Both the position numbers and the translations under genes were made by a program. This document shows, one piece after another, positions 25,028-35,169 of a stretch of 64,000 bases of DNA. The notes under the pieces are model-generated. The model had not been told where the DNA came from. It saw only the letters and a program-made list of their open reading frames with translations, and searched no databases. Origin of the DNA: Atherinomorus stipes (lineage: Eukaryota; Chordata; Actinopteri; Atheriniformes; Atherinidae); the NCBI GenBank assembly GCA_023101725.1, contig JALJCO010008621.1:2339001-2403000 (forward strand), in the 5' to 3' direction. Each line of letters starts with the position of its first letter. The stretch's first letter is position 1.

Positions 25028-25603
25028 CACACTCAAAAATAGAGGTATGAGACAGGAACATTTCTGTACCTGTAGGTACATTTTTTACAAATGTTAAAAG
25101 TACAATATTGGTCTTTATGAGGCCAGAAGTGTACCTATATATACTATGAAAAAGGATCCAAAGTGATATAAAGTACAAATTTGTACCATTTCAACCCTAA
25201 GGGTACCTGCAGCACTGAAAAATGTGCGTAGCGTGTACAATAACTATAAATAGCAGTCCTTCTAAACAGTAGTATACTAATAGTTGTTATATTATGATTT
25301 TCATAATAATCATAGTAATCATAGTAATAATTATATGTATAATTATATACAGTATGTGTTTGGCCAAATGTAAATATTCATTTCTTATTAGCATCTTTGA
25401 TCGTTGTCATGATCTCTATTTTTTTTACTTTCATTCATCATTTTTAATTGGTTTAATTGTACTTTATCAACTCGTACAGCTTGATAAGGTACAAAAATGG
25501 ACCAGGACCGAAGGGCACAGAAATGTCTTTCAAAAAGAAACACCCCCAGCGACAAGCTTTGTACCTTTTTAAGTACAAATTGGTGCCTCTATTTTTGAGT
25601 GTG
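25028..25603. mobile_element. TA-target MITE with perfect 18-bp terminal inverted repeats
   Basis: The left end CACACTCAAAAATAGAGG (25,028-25,045) is exactly inverted at 25,586-25,603. TA is present at both borders (25,026-25,027 and 25,604-25,605), as expected for Tc1/mariner-type insertion. The interior repeats GTACCT, GGTAC and AAGTACAAAT words in both directions and contains an AT-rich ATAAT/CATAGTAAT patch near 25,285-25,350. Its 576 bases contain no transposase. Confidence 0.88.
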
Positions 25604-25923
25604 TACCTGTACACACAAATTTGTGAATACTTGCTGGTTTTCTTTAGTGTGTGTGTATGCATGTGCATGTGTGAGTATGGTTGGGGTTGCTGGTCTGCAG
25701 CATTAAACCTTATCCAAGCTTCAGGTGCAGGGAGAGGTGCAAGCAAATATGAATCACTGCTTTCAACATCTGCTAGTTTTTTGTACCGTTCTAGTCTCCT
25801 CTGATTCACACCCACATATACTCAGTTGTTGCATTTGAACACTTACAGTATACACCGTAGCCCACTCATGGCTACCAGCAATGAACACAACTAAGTCAAA
25901 GCATTCTCAGAAATTAAAATTTA

Positions 25924-25993
25924 CAGTACCAGTCAAAAGTTTGGACACATTTTTCCATTGAATCTAATGGGAAAATGTGGCCAAACCTTTGAT
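25924..25993. mobile_element. Minimal palindromic Tc1-type MITE
   Basis: It begins, after a TA, with CAGTACCAGTCAAAAGTTTG, the end sequence common to a fish Tc1-like family. The two arms (through GGACACATTTTTCCATT, and back through AATGGGAAAATGTGGCCAAACC) pair with few mismatches around AATCT. It is flanked by TA on both sides. At about 70 bases it is little more than two terminal repeats joined. Confidence 0.75.
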
Positions 25994-25995
25994 TA

Positions 25996-28900
25996 GAGCC
26001 TGTTGCTGTTACTTTCCCCTTTTTGTTCTGTTCTTTTATGCACTGTTCATACCAAGTAAAAAAGTTTGATGCTATTTATAAGGAAGTGCCTCATCATTCT
26101 CCATATGTATATCACCTGCCACCATTCACTTCTAAGACCCCCGTGGGGCTCGCTCTGTTTTGGCCCCAAGCAGTCCTTAGCTCATTGACCCCTACACGTA
26201 TCTCATGGCCCCTATAGGTGGTGAGGGATTGTGCAGGAGACAGGGGCACAAGTGTGGAGACAGAGAGGGGGGTCAGCAGCAATAGAGAGGAGCACTTATT
26301 CAGGAAAAGCATTAAAGAGGCAGGTATTGATTTGGGATTTTAAATGTTTTTCACAGTGATATATCCAATTAGCCTCTGAACCCTCTATGGGTGTAGAGCG
26401 GGCTCCCCTGAGGCAGGGGAGAGGCCTACCATTACACTTTTCCTCAGGCTGCTTCAAATGATAAGAAATAGATAGTACCTGTTAGAGTGTAGACTCATAA
26501 TGGCACAGCGCTTAGGGGCTTTTGGAGGAAAGTGAAAGAATGCAATCTATATACTGTACATTAATTCATGGTAGGAATACGGTTACAGAATTAAAATCTT
26601 TTTCTATCAAAGTTCTTTCTGACTTGAATCTCTCTGCTATAAGGGACATGGTGACATGTTTAGTCAGTGCGGACAGTTGAGAGATATTGGTGGGCTCTAA
26701 TTCTCTCAGCACATTCATGTCTCCCTCCTCCTCCACCTCCTCCCCCTCGCCCCGGTTCAATCGATGGTAAGTTATTTAGCAGATAAAAGAGTTGGATCAA
26801 TCCACCAGCACATATCAGAGTGCCAGCAACTTGTGTATATTATCTGGCACATGTGTGACACAGAGTATGAGGCTGCACACATATGTGTCAGTGTGCACGT
26901 TTGTGCATTTGTAGCCTAAAAAAATGAAAAATAAATAGCAATGCATCTTCTGTGCGTGTGTGTGGGTGTGGGTGGGTGGGTGACTGCTAGCACGTGTACA
27001 TACCTGCATGTCTCTACCACTACGTCAGAACCGTATAGATACAGAGAGGGAAAGAAGAGAGAGTGTCCTTGGCTGTTGAACAACAGTCACCTCTTTTCTT
27101 TGTGCATGAACAGACTACTTACTGGGGTATTCTGTCTATTGTAAATATCTAATTTAATTCCATTTATCAGCATGCGAATGAATCAAGGCAGCTGAATTGA
27201 ATAAGAGAAAATGCCTTAGACCTGTGTGAAAATACGCCTCCCACTTACAGATAGGCAAAGTGCTGCTTAGAATAAAAAAGGAATCTGCGAGGGAGAGACC
27301 AAGTTTGTATTAGAAAAGTAAGGAGCTTAAATACAGCTTATAATGGGACAGGACAATTCTGAAGAAAGGTGTGAGGAACAAAGAATTAATTTGAAGGATG
27401 TAAAACTGAGATGGAAAATCTTTTTTTCTTTTACTTCAAACAAAAAAAAATTAAGTTTAATATTTTGTGACTAACAGCTGAAAGCTAGTGTAGATGCATT
27501 AAAAGAGGAGCAGATGAGATGTACAAAATACAATGAGAGAAAAGGTCTTGCTGATCTTGAGAGACAATATTAACAAGGTCAGAGGGGAACCAACTGTAAA
27601 TGCCAAAGGTCACCAACAAAACACAGAAAAAAAGCATCACCACACGTGCAGATCTGCTCTCGCACACAAAGCCCATTCATTTCAGATGTTAGTTCCTGGG
27701 CTTGAAAAAGCATTCATGAAACGTGAGGTGTATTTCAGAGTTATTAAATGTTTGATTGTGTCTTCATTAACTCTAAACTCAATCATTTAAGAGTAAAAAT
27801 GAAAGATTAAAACAAAACACACATCTTCTCAAACAAGCAGATCTAAGTTCAGACTCAGCCCACAGAGTATGCACATCATGCCTGCATAAAATCCAAGCGT
27901 ACAGACACTTCTTGCACCAGTCCACACTCACACACACAAACACACTACGCTGAAATTATGAGTGAGTCACTGGATTTCGCAGCAGGGCCTGGGGAGTTGG
28001 GGATTTCCACACAGATAAACAGGTGACATCTGCCCTGTTCCCAAACAAATCTATGTACAGTACTGCTATAGACAGCTACTTTGTGTGTTGTAACACCTCT
28101 AGATACAGCCCAGGTAGAAAGCCTTTACGTTGTGTGAGTGAGAATCAGAGAGGAAGAAGAAAAATGAGGTGAGAGAAGTCAAAGGCCATGTGAGTGGTCA
28201 AAGGGTGCTGACCGCAAACTAAATCACCTCAACAGCTGAGACACACCTGCTAATGTGATTACACACACAGAGTATTGTCTCTGAAGCTTCAGTCTTCTGC
28301 TTACCCATATACACACTTGAGATAGCTACGCATGGCCTGTTTTCACCTCAAATAAAGTTCACATAGACTGTACACAAATCAATAAACAATGCCCGAGCTT
28401 AGCACCAAACATCCTTCCTGTACCACTGCTTGGGTTTTATACACGCCATGCTGTGCTCTTCCTTTCAAGTGACAAAAACAGTTTCTAGGCGGTCCTACAG
28501 CCCTGCCCGTCTTTAAGCTCATCTGGTTTCTAGTAAATCCAGATATGCTGAATGAATGTCAGGCCATACAGCAGCATGTTTGGCAAAGTCCCACTGATGA
28601 CTCGAATGGGAAATTCCCCTCATCTAATTCTTCAGGCTGCAAATTAGCAACCCTGAACTTAAAATGCACCCAGGAAATTAAAATGAAAATTACACATGTT
28701 TGGAGACTACAAGATGTATGAAAATGAGGTTATAGTAAGGTGAGGTGAAGCAGCAGTACTTCGTTGCATTATAGTTGGCAAAAAAACGGGACATGATCAG
28801 TTACTGTATTTATTAAAAACGACTTTTTTGTTAAGTTTACAACAATTTTGAACAACCTTATGTCATCAACACCTGTACTTCGTTTTCTATGTTCATGTGA

Positions 28901-29220
28901 TCCGATTTAATTCGAGAATGAGGACTTTTACTGAATAAAAAGCAGTTTTTTATTTCCTGCTCCTTTGACAGAATGGTAAAGGGCACAAACATCTTATTAG
29001 CAAAACTTGTCTTGAAAACAGAACTTTACATAAGATATTTAATATGCTTCAAGATGCCATAGACACACTGGAGTGGCATTTTCATCCAGTTCCATGCTCT
29101 GGACTCTGAACCAAGAAGAGCTTTGTGGGTAAAGGCCATGGAGGACAACATTTAAGAAAGGCAGAGAAGAACAAGATAAATGTTTGCTAAATATTATAAA
29201 ATAAACCATTGGTGGTTTAG
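25996..29220. other. Single-copy-looking non-coding DNA
   Basis: No gene or mobile element is recognised. AC/TG-rich patches occur near 26,950-26,985 and 27,925-27,945, and A runs near 27,440. Open frames are short and unremarkable. Confidence 0.6.
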
Positions 29221-29222
29221 AG

Positions 29223-29457
29223 CATGGGTGTCCAGCTCAAGTCCTTGAAGGGCACAGTCCTGCAGGTTTTAGATGTCTCCCTGCTCCAGCACATCTGATT
29301 CAAATTACATGACTCTCCTCAACAGCTTTTTTGTCAAGTTCTGCCCAAACATGTTGATCCATTAAGCTGATTTACAGTGGATTAATGAACTTCTTTATCA
29401 AGTTCTTTGCAAGCCTGTTAATGAGCCATTCATTTTATTAAGGTGTGTTAAAGTAGA
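29223..29457. mobile_element. hAT-like foldback MITE fragment
   Basis: GGGTGTCCAGCTCAAGTCC, then CACAGTCCTGCAGGTTTTAG, then TCCCTGCTCCAGCACATC and TGATTCAAAT follow a very common fish MITE. The partner arm is degraded: only AAGGTGTGTTAAAGTAG is left near 29,440-29,456. The family is recalled from memory, and the right border is approximate. Confidence 0.6.
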
Positions 29458-29469
29458 GTTACGTCTAAT

Positions 29470-29588
29470 TAGTTTGGTGTTACCAGTGAGTGGTCACACT
29501 ACAAGAATGGGTGCAGTCACCAAGATCATTCTCAGAGGGCATGAGATGGGGAGGTGGGACAATTAGCTGTCAATCAATCATGGCAACA
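29470..29588 (-). mobile_element. PIF/Harbinger-like element copy B, first fragment
   Basis: This segment, from GGTGTTACCAGTGAGTGGTC through GAGATGGGGAGG to GTCAATCAATCATGGCAAC, matches the inverse of the complete copy at 35,170-35,641. Homology stops near 29,588 and resumes at about 31,727, so the two fragments most likely derive from one insertion later split by about 2.1 kb. The terminal repeat of this side is missing. Confidence 0.75.
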
Positions 29589-29860
29589 TTGGATGATGGT
29601 GGCTGTCTTCTGCTCCATATGGAGCAGAAAAGAAATGACTCATGGTTACGCATTACTCATGGATCAAGGAATTTACACGATGTCCGCATAATGTTGTCCT
29701 CGCGCTGAAAAAAAAGGCTATTTTGTAATTTTTTTGCAACCAGTCAATAGTAACTGGTTAAAACTTCCTCTATCACTCTGAACCAAATGTTAATGCTATG
29801 AATAATCATAAACATTGTGAAAAAGGAAAAAAAAAAAAAAAAAAAAAAAACTTTTTTTAA
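29589..29860. other. Insert sequence with an A24 run before the piggyBac-like element
   Basis: No gene. It contains a perfect 22-base palindrome centred on CCATATGG (29,608-29,629) and ends in a run of 24 A (29,827-29,850) followed by CTTTTTTTAA. The A run could be the tail of a retroposed copy, but no partner duplication was found. Confidence 0.4.
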
Positions 29861-30885
29861 CTCTTTCGCTGCCATTCACGTGTTTCCACGTTAATTCAAA
29901 TCCGAACGTTAACTGCCAATCACGTGTTTACACGTTAATTAAGGGTTTTAATTGGGGAAGCTGTTTTAATATCTGGTGCAGCTTGTGAAAGAGTTCAAAG
30001 ATGATCTGACATTTTCTGATGTAGTTTTCACCAAATCCAGCAGATGGCGGCGTCAGACAAGCTTGAAAAAACCCTCCAGGAAGGGGAGGAGGTGCCATGT
30101 GGCTTTGTGTTGTTTGTTAGCTAGCGGCTGTTAGCCCCGGTTAGCCCAAGAAGTGTGCTCGATTCTTCTGCAAGGGGGGGGGAACATGGCGATCGGTCGT
30201 AATCGAAACGGCTTAGGAGGTGGATAAAGAAAGAAAGTTTGTGGACAAAGTGATCAGTGACAGAAAGTGACACGATCGATCGGAGACACGTCCATAGAGG
30301 GAAATACAGCAGCGAAGTCTGCAGCATGCGGTTGTTGGGGGGGGTGCGTGCACGCAGAGCAGCTGCAGTAGAGGGGAGGAGGGGCGGAGGGAGACGTCTC
30401 TGCTCGCTGTTTCTGCCAAATATTCTGTTGTGAAACAAGCTTGTTGTGGCTTATTTAGCTGGTAAATAATTATTTAGCCTCCAAAACTCTTTTCTCAGTG
30501 TTGTATTTGTTGTTTCATAGAAGTAAACAGCTGTTCAGAAGATGAAGGTGTTACTAAAGTAAAAAATATTGTCATCAAAGACACTTTTCCACTTGAATCG
30601 GACGGCGAGTTTCAAACTAATTTTTCTCCGCTTTTTGCTCAAAAAATAGGCATTTTCGCTGAAACAAGCCCATCTTCTACTGCAGATTACTAAAGAATGG
30701 AAAAAGCTAGAAACAAATGGTTTTTTTCTGATAAAAGAAGAGAGTCTAAACTTTTCTTTGGTACATTCAGTGTTTGTATTGGCATAGTACACAATATTCT
30801 GTGGATCTCCCAAAATCAGTCAAAATGCTCAAAAAGTCTGGCAGTATGGAGTACTCTGCTCTGAAAACGGCTGGCAGTGAATGAG
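29861..30885. mobile_element. piggyBac-like TTAA element
   Basis: The ends are CTCTTTCGCTGCCA and, inverted, CTCATTCACTGCCA, 12 of 14 identical. Both are flanked by TTAA (29,857-29,860 and 30,886-30,889). TTAA targets with a (C)TCATTCACTGCCA-type end are known from vertebrate piggyBac-like families. Two 27-base subterminal direct repeats lie at 29,870-29,896 and 29,914-29,940, differing at two positions and each containing CACGTG, which is a plausible transposase-binding layout. A 26-codon frame starts at ATGGCGGCG (30,046) but no transposase is recognisable, so the element is probably an internally deleted copy. Confidence 0.82.
29870..29940. repeat. Subterminal direct repeat pair of the piggyBac-like element
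   Basis: Two 27-base units start at 29,870 and 29,914. Each reads TGCC, then TCACGTGTTT, then CACGTTAATT, with two differences between units. The central CACGTG is itself palindromic. The repeats lie just inside one end only. I found no equivalent pair near the other end. Confidence 0.85.
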
Positions 30886-30947
30886 TTAAGAGGGCATTGT
30901 GAGCCATTTATCCTGCAGAAAGAACTTAAGGCAACACGTTTGTTACA

Positions 30948-31650
30948 CCCACAAGTTACTAACTTACTAACATCTTTCTCATTACACATGCAAATCCTCC
31001 TTGTCCATCCTTCTGTTTTGATTGGACTGGCACCACACCACCATCATCTCCTCCCTCCTCACTGATCAGTCTCACCTGGAGCAGCTGGCATGCAGCTACA
31101 AAAGAACCCAACCGATCCTCAATCATCAGTAACTGTTTGGCCTGGAGACAGTTTGTCCTGTTTGTGGTTGACTTCAGTTTGGTTGTGTTAATTTGGGTTT
31201 CTTTAGTTTTGATCCTCAGGTGTTTTAGTTGGGTTAATGGTTTAGTTGCTAAATTCCCTTAGTTGTCTTTGTGTTTTACACTGGTGGTAGTTAGGAGTTC
31301 GGATAGCTATGCCTTGTTTTGTAGTAGATGGGTTTGTTACAGGTATTAGCTTATTGGTGCTGCTCATTCCCTTTTTGGCTTGTAGAATAGATTTGTATTG
31401 CTTTCCCCCCCTTTTTGGCCTTTTTTAGTTTAGGCTATACCTGTCTTTTAACTTCATTACTTTGAGCAGCATTACTAACCCCATCTCCTTTTCAGTTTAC
31501 AGTTTGAGGTTTTGTGTTTTTTGCTTTTTAAATATGCCTCCTAAACAATAAAAGAGATTTTCTCCACCTTTACCATCCTGAAACTAGTCTTTTTGTTCAC
31601 GTCTCAAATCCCTAGCAGAGCTTGGGATGTTGGGATGATGTTCAATAACA
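30948..31650 (+). mobile_element. LTR-like element (possible solo LTR), borders uncertain
   Basis: The segment begins TGTTACACCC and ends AATAACA. In between it shows an LTR-like order: a CTCACCTGGAGCAGCTGGC box, a TATA-like CTACAAAAG near 31,095, a long T- and GTTT-rich body, and AATAAAAG near 31,546 as a polyadenylation signal. Fish Gypsy-type LTRs look like this. No exact target duplication was found and no internal retroviral-type coding region is present. Confidence 0.45.
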
Positions 31651-31726
31651 TTTTTAAAAAACTGTGCGTAATGTTTGCTTCTGTGTGCCATGGAGCAGTC
31701 TATTGGCAGCCAATTATCAATATCTG
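31651..31726. other. Short unassigned spacer
   Basis: About 75 bases between the LTR-like segment and the resumption of the Harbinger-like copy at about 31,727. Nothing is recognised. Confidence 0.4.
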
Positions 31727-32119
31727 AAGTGCTGCAGGACAAAAAATAAAATTCTGACACACCAGACTTTCTATGTTGTTGTCGTGAAGTGTCCTCAATG
31801 CCAAATCCCAGTCTTTGAATATGTCACACTGCACGGGGTAAGGACACATTATCGTGACGAAAGCTATTTTGCGTCGATGGCGCTGGTGTGTGGAACATTC
31901 ACATTCACACAGGCCCCCCACTGGACGCAAGTAGAGTTGGGTGTCTTGCCCAAGGACACAACAACAGATGGCTGGGGGATCGGGATTCGAACCACTGATC
32001 CTTTGATCATTAGCTGACCTGCTCTATCACCTGAGCCACTGCTGCCCCCATACAGTAGTCGTCTGTGATGTGCTTGTTGGGTCAAAATCAGGCTGAATTC
32101 GTGTAGTCTGAACCAGGCA
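31727..32119 (-). mobile_element. PIF/Harbinger-like element copy B, second fragment, interrupted by a SINE
   Basis: ATTCTGACACACCAGACTTT at 31,748 to the CACACTGCACGG run near 31,837, and again GTTGGGTCAAAATCAGGCTG to GTGTAGTCTGAACCAGGC ending at about 32,119, match the inverse of the copy at 35,170-35,641. The intervening 31,860-32,050 is a SINE. The end GTAGTCTGAACCAGGC corresponds to the family terminal repeat with one change. It is most likely the second half of the element begun at 29,470. Confidence 0.8.
31860..32050 (-). mobile_element. tRNA-derived SINE, minus strand, truncated
   Basis: Read on the minus strand, the segment starts with GGGGGCAGCAGTGGCTCAGG. A degenerate polymerase III A box (TGGCTCAGGTGATAGAGC, 32,021-32,038) and a B box (GGTTCGAATCC, 31,983-31,993) follow at tRNA-like spacing. 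Then comes the GTGTCCTTGGGCAAGACAC body common to a widespread fish SINE. The tail with its CGCTTTGAGTGG region is missing. The tRNA head has no complete acceptor stem, so it is not a tRNA gene. It lies inside the Harbinger-like copy and is therefore younger than it. Confidence 0.82.
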
Positions 32120-32199
32120 TATCACATGAAGGGCAGTGGATCCTGAGGACCAGACTTAAGAAAAACTGGTCAAGAGGAAACCAAAGGACAAGTCTTGAA

Positions 32200-32315
32200 A
32201 TGCAATTAGCTTGTGTTTATGGGACCAAATTAAACAAACAAGGAAAGTAACTATAAAACATGGTGGGGGTACTGTCATGTTTTAAGGCTGCTTTCCCATC
32301 TGGTAGCATTTTATG
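32200..32315 (+). pseudogene. Decayed Tc1-like transposase scrap
   Basis: AAACATGGTGGGGGTACTGT, then CATGTTTTAAGGCTGCTTT, encodes KHGGGTVMF-stop-GCF. This corresponds to the conserved [13 protein letters not shown] stretch of Tc1-like transposases, with a stop where the Trp should be. Flanking codons are too worn to align by eye. It is independent of the Tc1 remnant at 2,172-4,529. Confidence 0.6.
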
Positions 32316-32334
32316 TGCTAGTAATGATGAAAAT

Positions 32335-32520
32335 CTTTGGGCCTTGGCCCTGAGACTGCGGGGGGCTCCGGCTAGGGCCACCTTCTGCCGCCCTCTGGGG
32401 GGATGCATGTTTGTCCCCTTGGGGGGGTGACTGGGGTCCAGGCCTCGGGTGGCTGCTGGGGACCAGAGTCTCATGCTGTGCGGGCTTCCTCCACCTTGCA
32501 GCGACGAGGTTGCATCTGCA
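32335..32520. other. Local GC-rich block with G runs
   Basis: About 185 bases are far richer in G and C than the surroundings, with runs such as GCGGGGGGCTCC, CTGGGGGGATG and TTGGGGGGGTGAC. There is a short dyad GGGCCTTGGCCC near 32,339. It may be part of an unrecognised retroposon. No gene is evident. Confidence 0.5.
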
Positions 32521-32567
32521 TGACTGCATCACCATAGAGCACCCTTTATTATGCATGATGACACAGT

Positions 32568-33544
32568 AGCTGGGTTTCCATTACACTTTTTTGAAAAATA
32601 AAAGCGATATTTCTTAAATTTCGAAAAAGTACAATTGCGATATGCAGGTGTTTCCATTGAATGGTATGAGCCGTAATTCTCGTAAAATCCCGTCCCGCGA
32701 GACTCCACTTTGAGGAGAATGGAGATATGAACATGTTGTGTTTTAGAGCTGCTGCTGCTCCTCATCAGGAGATGAAAGCAGCGGATGATGATTTAGAAGT
32801 AAGGTCCGTACGGAGCTTCTGATCACATCAGCAGGGAAAAAACACTCGTTGCGACTTCCAGGACAGATGCCCGAAACGTAACTCAAATTAAAAACCCCTC
32901 AGGATCAACTTCTGGGGTGCGGATGTCTTGATCTTGTATTCCACTTTTATCCGGCACCAGTTCCTGAATGATGTGGTAAAAAAGCAGCTGATACGAAGGC
33001 GCAGTCATACGATGTTATCCGTGGTCACGTTTTATTAAATCCTGGTGACATATAATAAACATGTGGGAACAAGATAACCGAGTCGTGGTGTTACAAATGT
33101 GTGGAAACGACATAAACAGCTGGTGGCCAGTTGTTAATGAAGAACTTCAACCATCTGTATAATGTCCTAAATGAACTCAGTATGCTGAGTTACGGCGATT
33201 TGGGGATTTTTCATATATGTGACTGATAAAACTTCCCCCATCACTCCAATTTCACAATTAATGCTTGTAAATGATCATATTCATCATAACTAAGGAGGAA
33301 TAACTGGATTTTAACCCCCCCTTCGTCACGCCTGATGGCGAGTAATTGCGAAAAAAAAAAAAAAAAATCATCACACTTATGCGCAAAACTGCTTTATTGA
33401 AACGTCTGGATTTACGCCTCATGAAAGCGTAAAAACTTTTTTGCGATATTTGAGAGTTTTTTCGAAATGTAGGGGTTTCCATTAGCAGTTTTTATGTGCG
33501 ATATTTAGGTTTTGCGTAATTCCAGGTGTAATGGAAACCCAGCT
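32568..33544. mobile_element. DNA element with perfect 19-bp terminal inverted repeats
   Basis: AGCTGGGTTTCCATTACAC at 32,568-32,586 is exactly inverted at 33,526-33,544. Further inside, both arms repeat variants of GCGATAT, TTTCGAAA and GGTGTTTCCATT or GGGGTTTCCATT, giving several nested copies of the end motif (near 32,648 and 33,473). The interior is relatively CpG-rich and includes an A run near 33,353-33,367. No transposase is recognised. The GGGTTTCC end motif is shared by several fish MITE families. The superfamily is not assigned because no clear target duplication was read. Confidence 0.85.
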
Positions 33545-33750
33545 TGTGACGTTTTTTCCCGTTGCACTGACTAGGTTTTACTTCTTCTCTGCGTAGTTCT
33601 GTGTGTGTTTGTATGAACTGATGATACTTAAGCCACCTGCAGGTCCCCCTGAGGGGGATTGCTAGTTTTGTTTTCCAGCAGAGATCTTGGAATGTTGTTT
33701 AGGGGTTTCTGTACAGATGCACCAGTGAACTGTGGACGTGGATCCATGTT

Positions 33751-33760
33751 TTCTCTCTCT

Positions 33761-33796
<36 letters not shown>
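33751..33796. repeat. (TC)n microsatellite
   Basis: About 22 TC units with one TTC interruption near 33,764. Confidence 0.95.
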
Positions 33797-33798
<2 letters not shown>

Positions 33799-34542
33799 TC
33801 ACTCCTTTCTCTCTGTTCCACTTTCTGTCATTGCTTCTGTTAACTTTCATTTTTCCCTTGTCAAGCCCAGCAGTATAGTATGGAATTCTGTTATAGACAA
33901 ATGTTTAATTAAAGAAATAAAATGAATTAACAGGATATCAAGGGGAGCCTTGTGTTCGTAAAGCTCCCCTTGGCAAAACAAATCTGTTCAACACAATAAA
34001 GCAACCAGATCACCATTCTGCTTGCTATGATGCTGAACAGGACAAGTAAGAAGAAGAAGAAAAAAGAAAAAAAAGTAATGATGAAAATCAGAAAATAATT
34101 TTTGCCCTTTTAAAAGGGAAGTGTGCCAATATAAAAGACTAAATCTGTCACAATTACAAATGATTGAATAGATAAATGGATACACATGCATCAGAAAATT
34201 AGGTAGGTATAATGTCAAGTCATTGGTCCTCAGGCAGGTCAACAACCTGAAGAATAAAACATCAAACAACAGAAGATGAACTCAATGAAATTGACCAGAA
34301 AATCCAATTAAAATCTATCATTGCAAAAAGAACATGTTGCAGTGAAAAAGTGACTCATACTGCCAGCAAACAGCTGCAAGAAGAGACAGTCATTGTTTCA
34401 AAAGTTACTTCACTATGTGGGAGCTACTGCATATTTTGACTCATTTACATTTATCTCAGCATAGTCAAAAATGGTTAAAAATGTAGGAATGCCAATCATC
34501 CTGATTAACACTGTCTTTTTGGAATTTCTTGGGATCATCTGA
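33797..34542. other. Non-coding spacer
   Basis: AT-rich DNA between the TC array and the solo LTR. There is a purine patch near 34,045-34,075 and nothing else recognised. Confidence 0.55.
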
Positions 34543-34546
34543 ATTT

Positions 34547-34910
34547 TGTCCAGGCCGGCTCAGAGGCCATGACAAGAAATGAGGGGGAGACACGGTTTAG
34601 GCCAAACAAACTGCTTTTATTGTAAATAATAATGCTAAAAGTTAAACTATAATAACAAGTATGAGTTGTGAATATGTATTGAGTGTTGGATGCGTGCAGT
34701 GTGAATGTGAATGGATATGTTTGTGCACGTATGACTGAGTGCAGAACCAAAACAAACCTGAAACAAAAGACAAAGCATACGAGGAGGAGCAGAGAGGGAG
34801 ACAGTTAGTGGAATCATGCTTAAATAGTGAGCCACAGGTGACTCCAATTTACAAAGCTCATCTCTGATCAGCAGTGGGAACCTCCCCTGCAGATCAGAGG
34901 AGCCGTGACA
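34547..34910 (-). mobile_element. Solo LTR, minus strand, with 4-bp target duplication
   Basis: Read on the minus strand, the 364-base unit starts TGTCACGGCTCC and ends GGCCTGGACA, so it has the TG...CA ends of LTRs with a short TGTC/GACA inversion. ATTT flanks both sides (34,543-34,546 and 34,911-34,914). Inside, on the minus strand, are GAGTCACCTGTGGC, a TATA-like CTATTTAAGC, and CAATAAAAGC as polyadenylation signal, in LTR order. Four-base duplications are usual for some Gypsy-type elements. No internal region or second LTR is present, consistent with LTR-LTR recombination. Confidence 0.78.
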
Positions 34911-34914
34911 ATTT

Positions 34915-35165
34915 CGATTTCTTCAACAGGATGCAGGCCTGTGAAGCCTGTACTGTATTACTTAGTAAACAACAATGTTCTCTAATATTATTAAAAAAAA
35001 AGTATTGAAAATAAAAATTTTGACATCTCATCATTTTAACTTTAGACCACCAGCCCCTTCCTAGAGGCCATGTTCTCCACAAACATCCCAGTTCCTTTTC
35101 TAACCATGTTACTCTGCTATAGTTTTGTAGATATAATGTGCCATTAATATTTTAGCCCTTGTGAG
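34915..35165. other. Non-coding spacer
   Basis: AT-rich, no feature recognised. Confidence 0.5.
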
Positions 35166-35169
35166 TAAA

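Noticed and set aside
31983..32050. Possible tRNA gene (B-box and A-box-like sequence on the minus strand)
   Set aside because: No acceptor-stem pairing or anticodon arm. The sequence continues into the body of a fish SINE.
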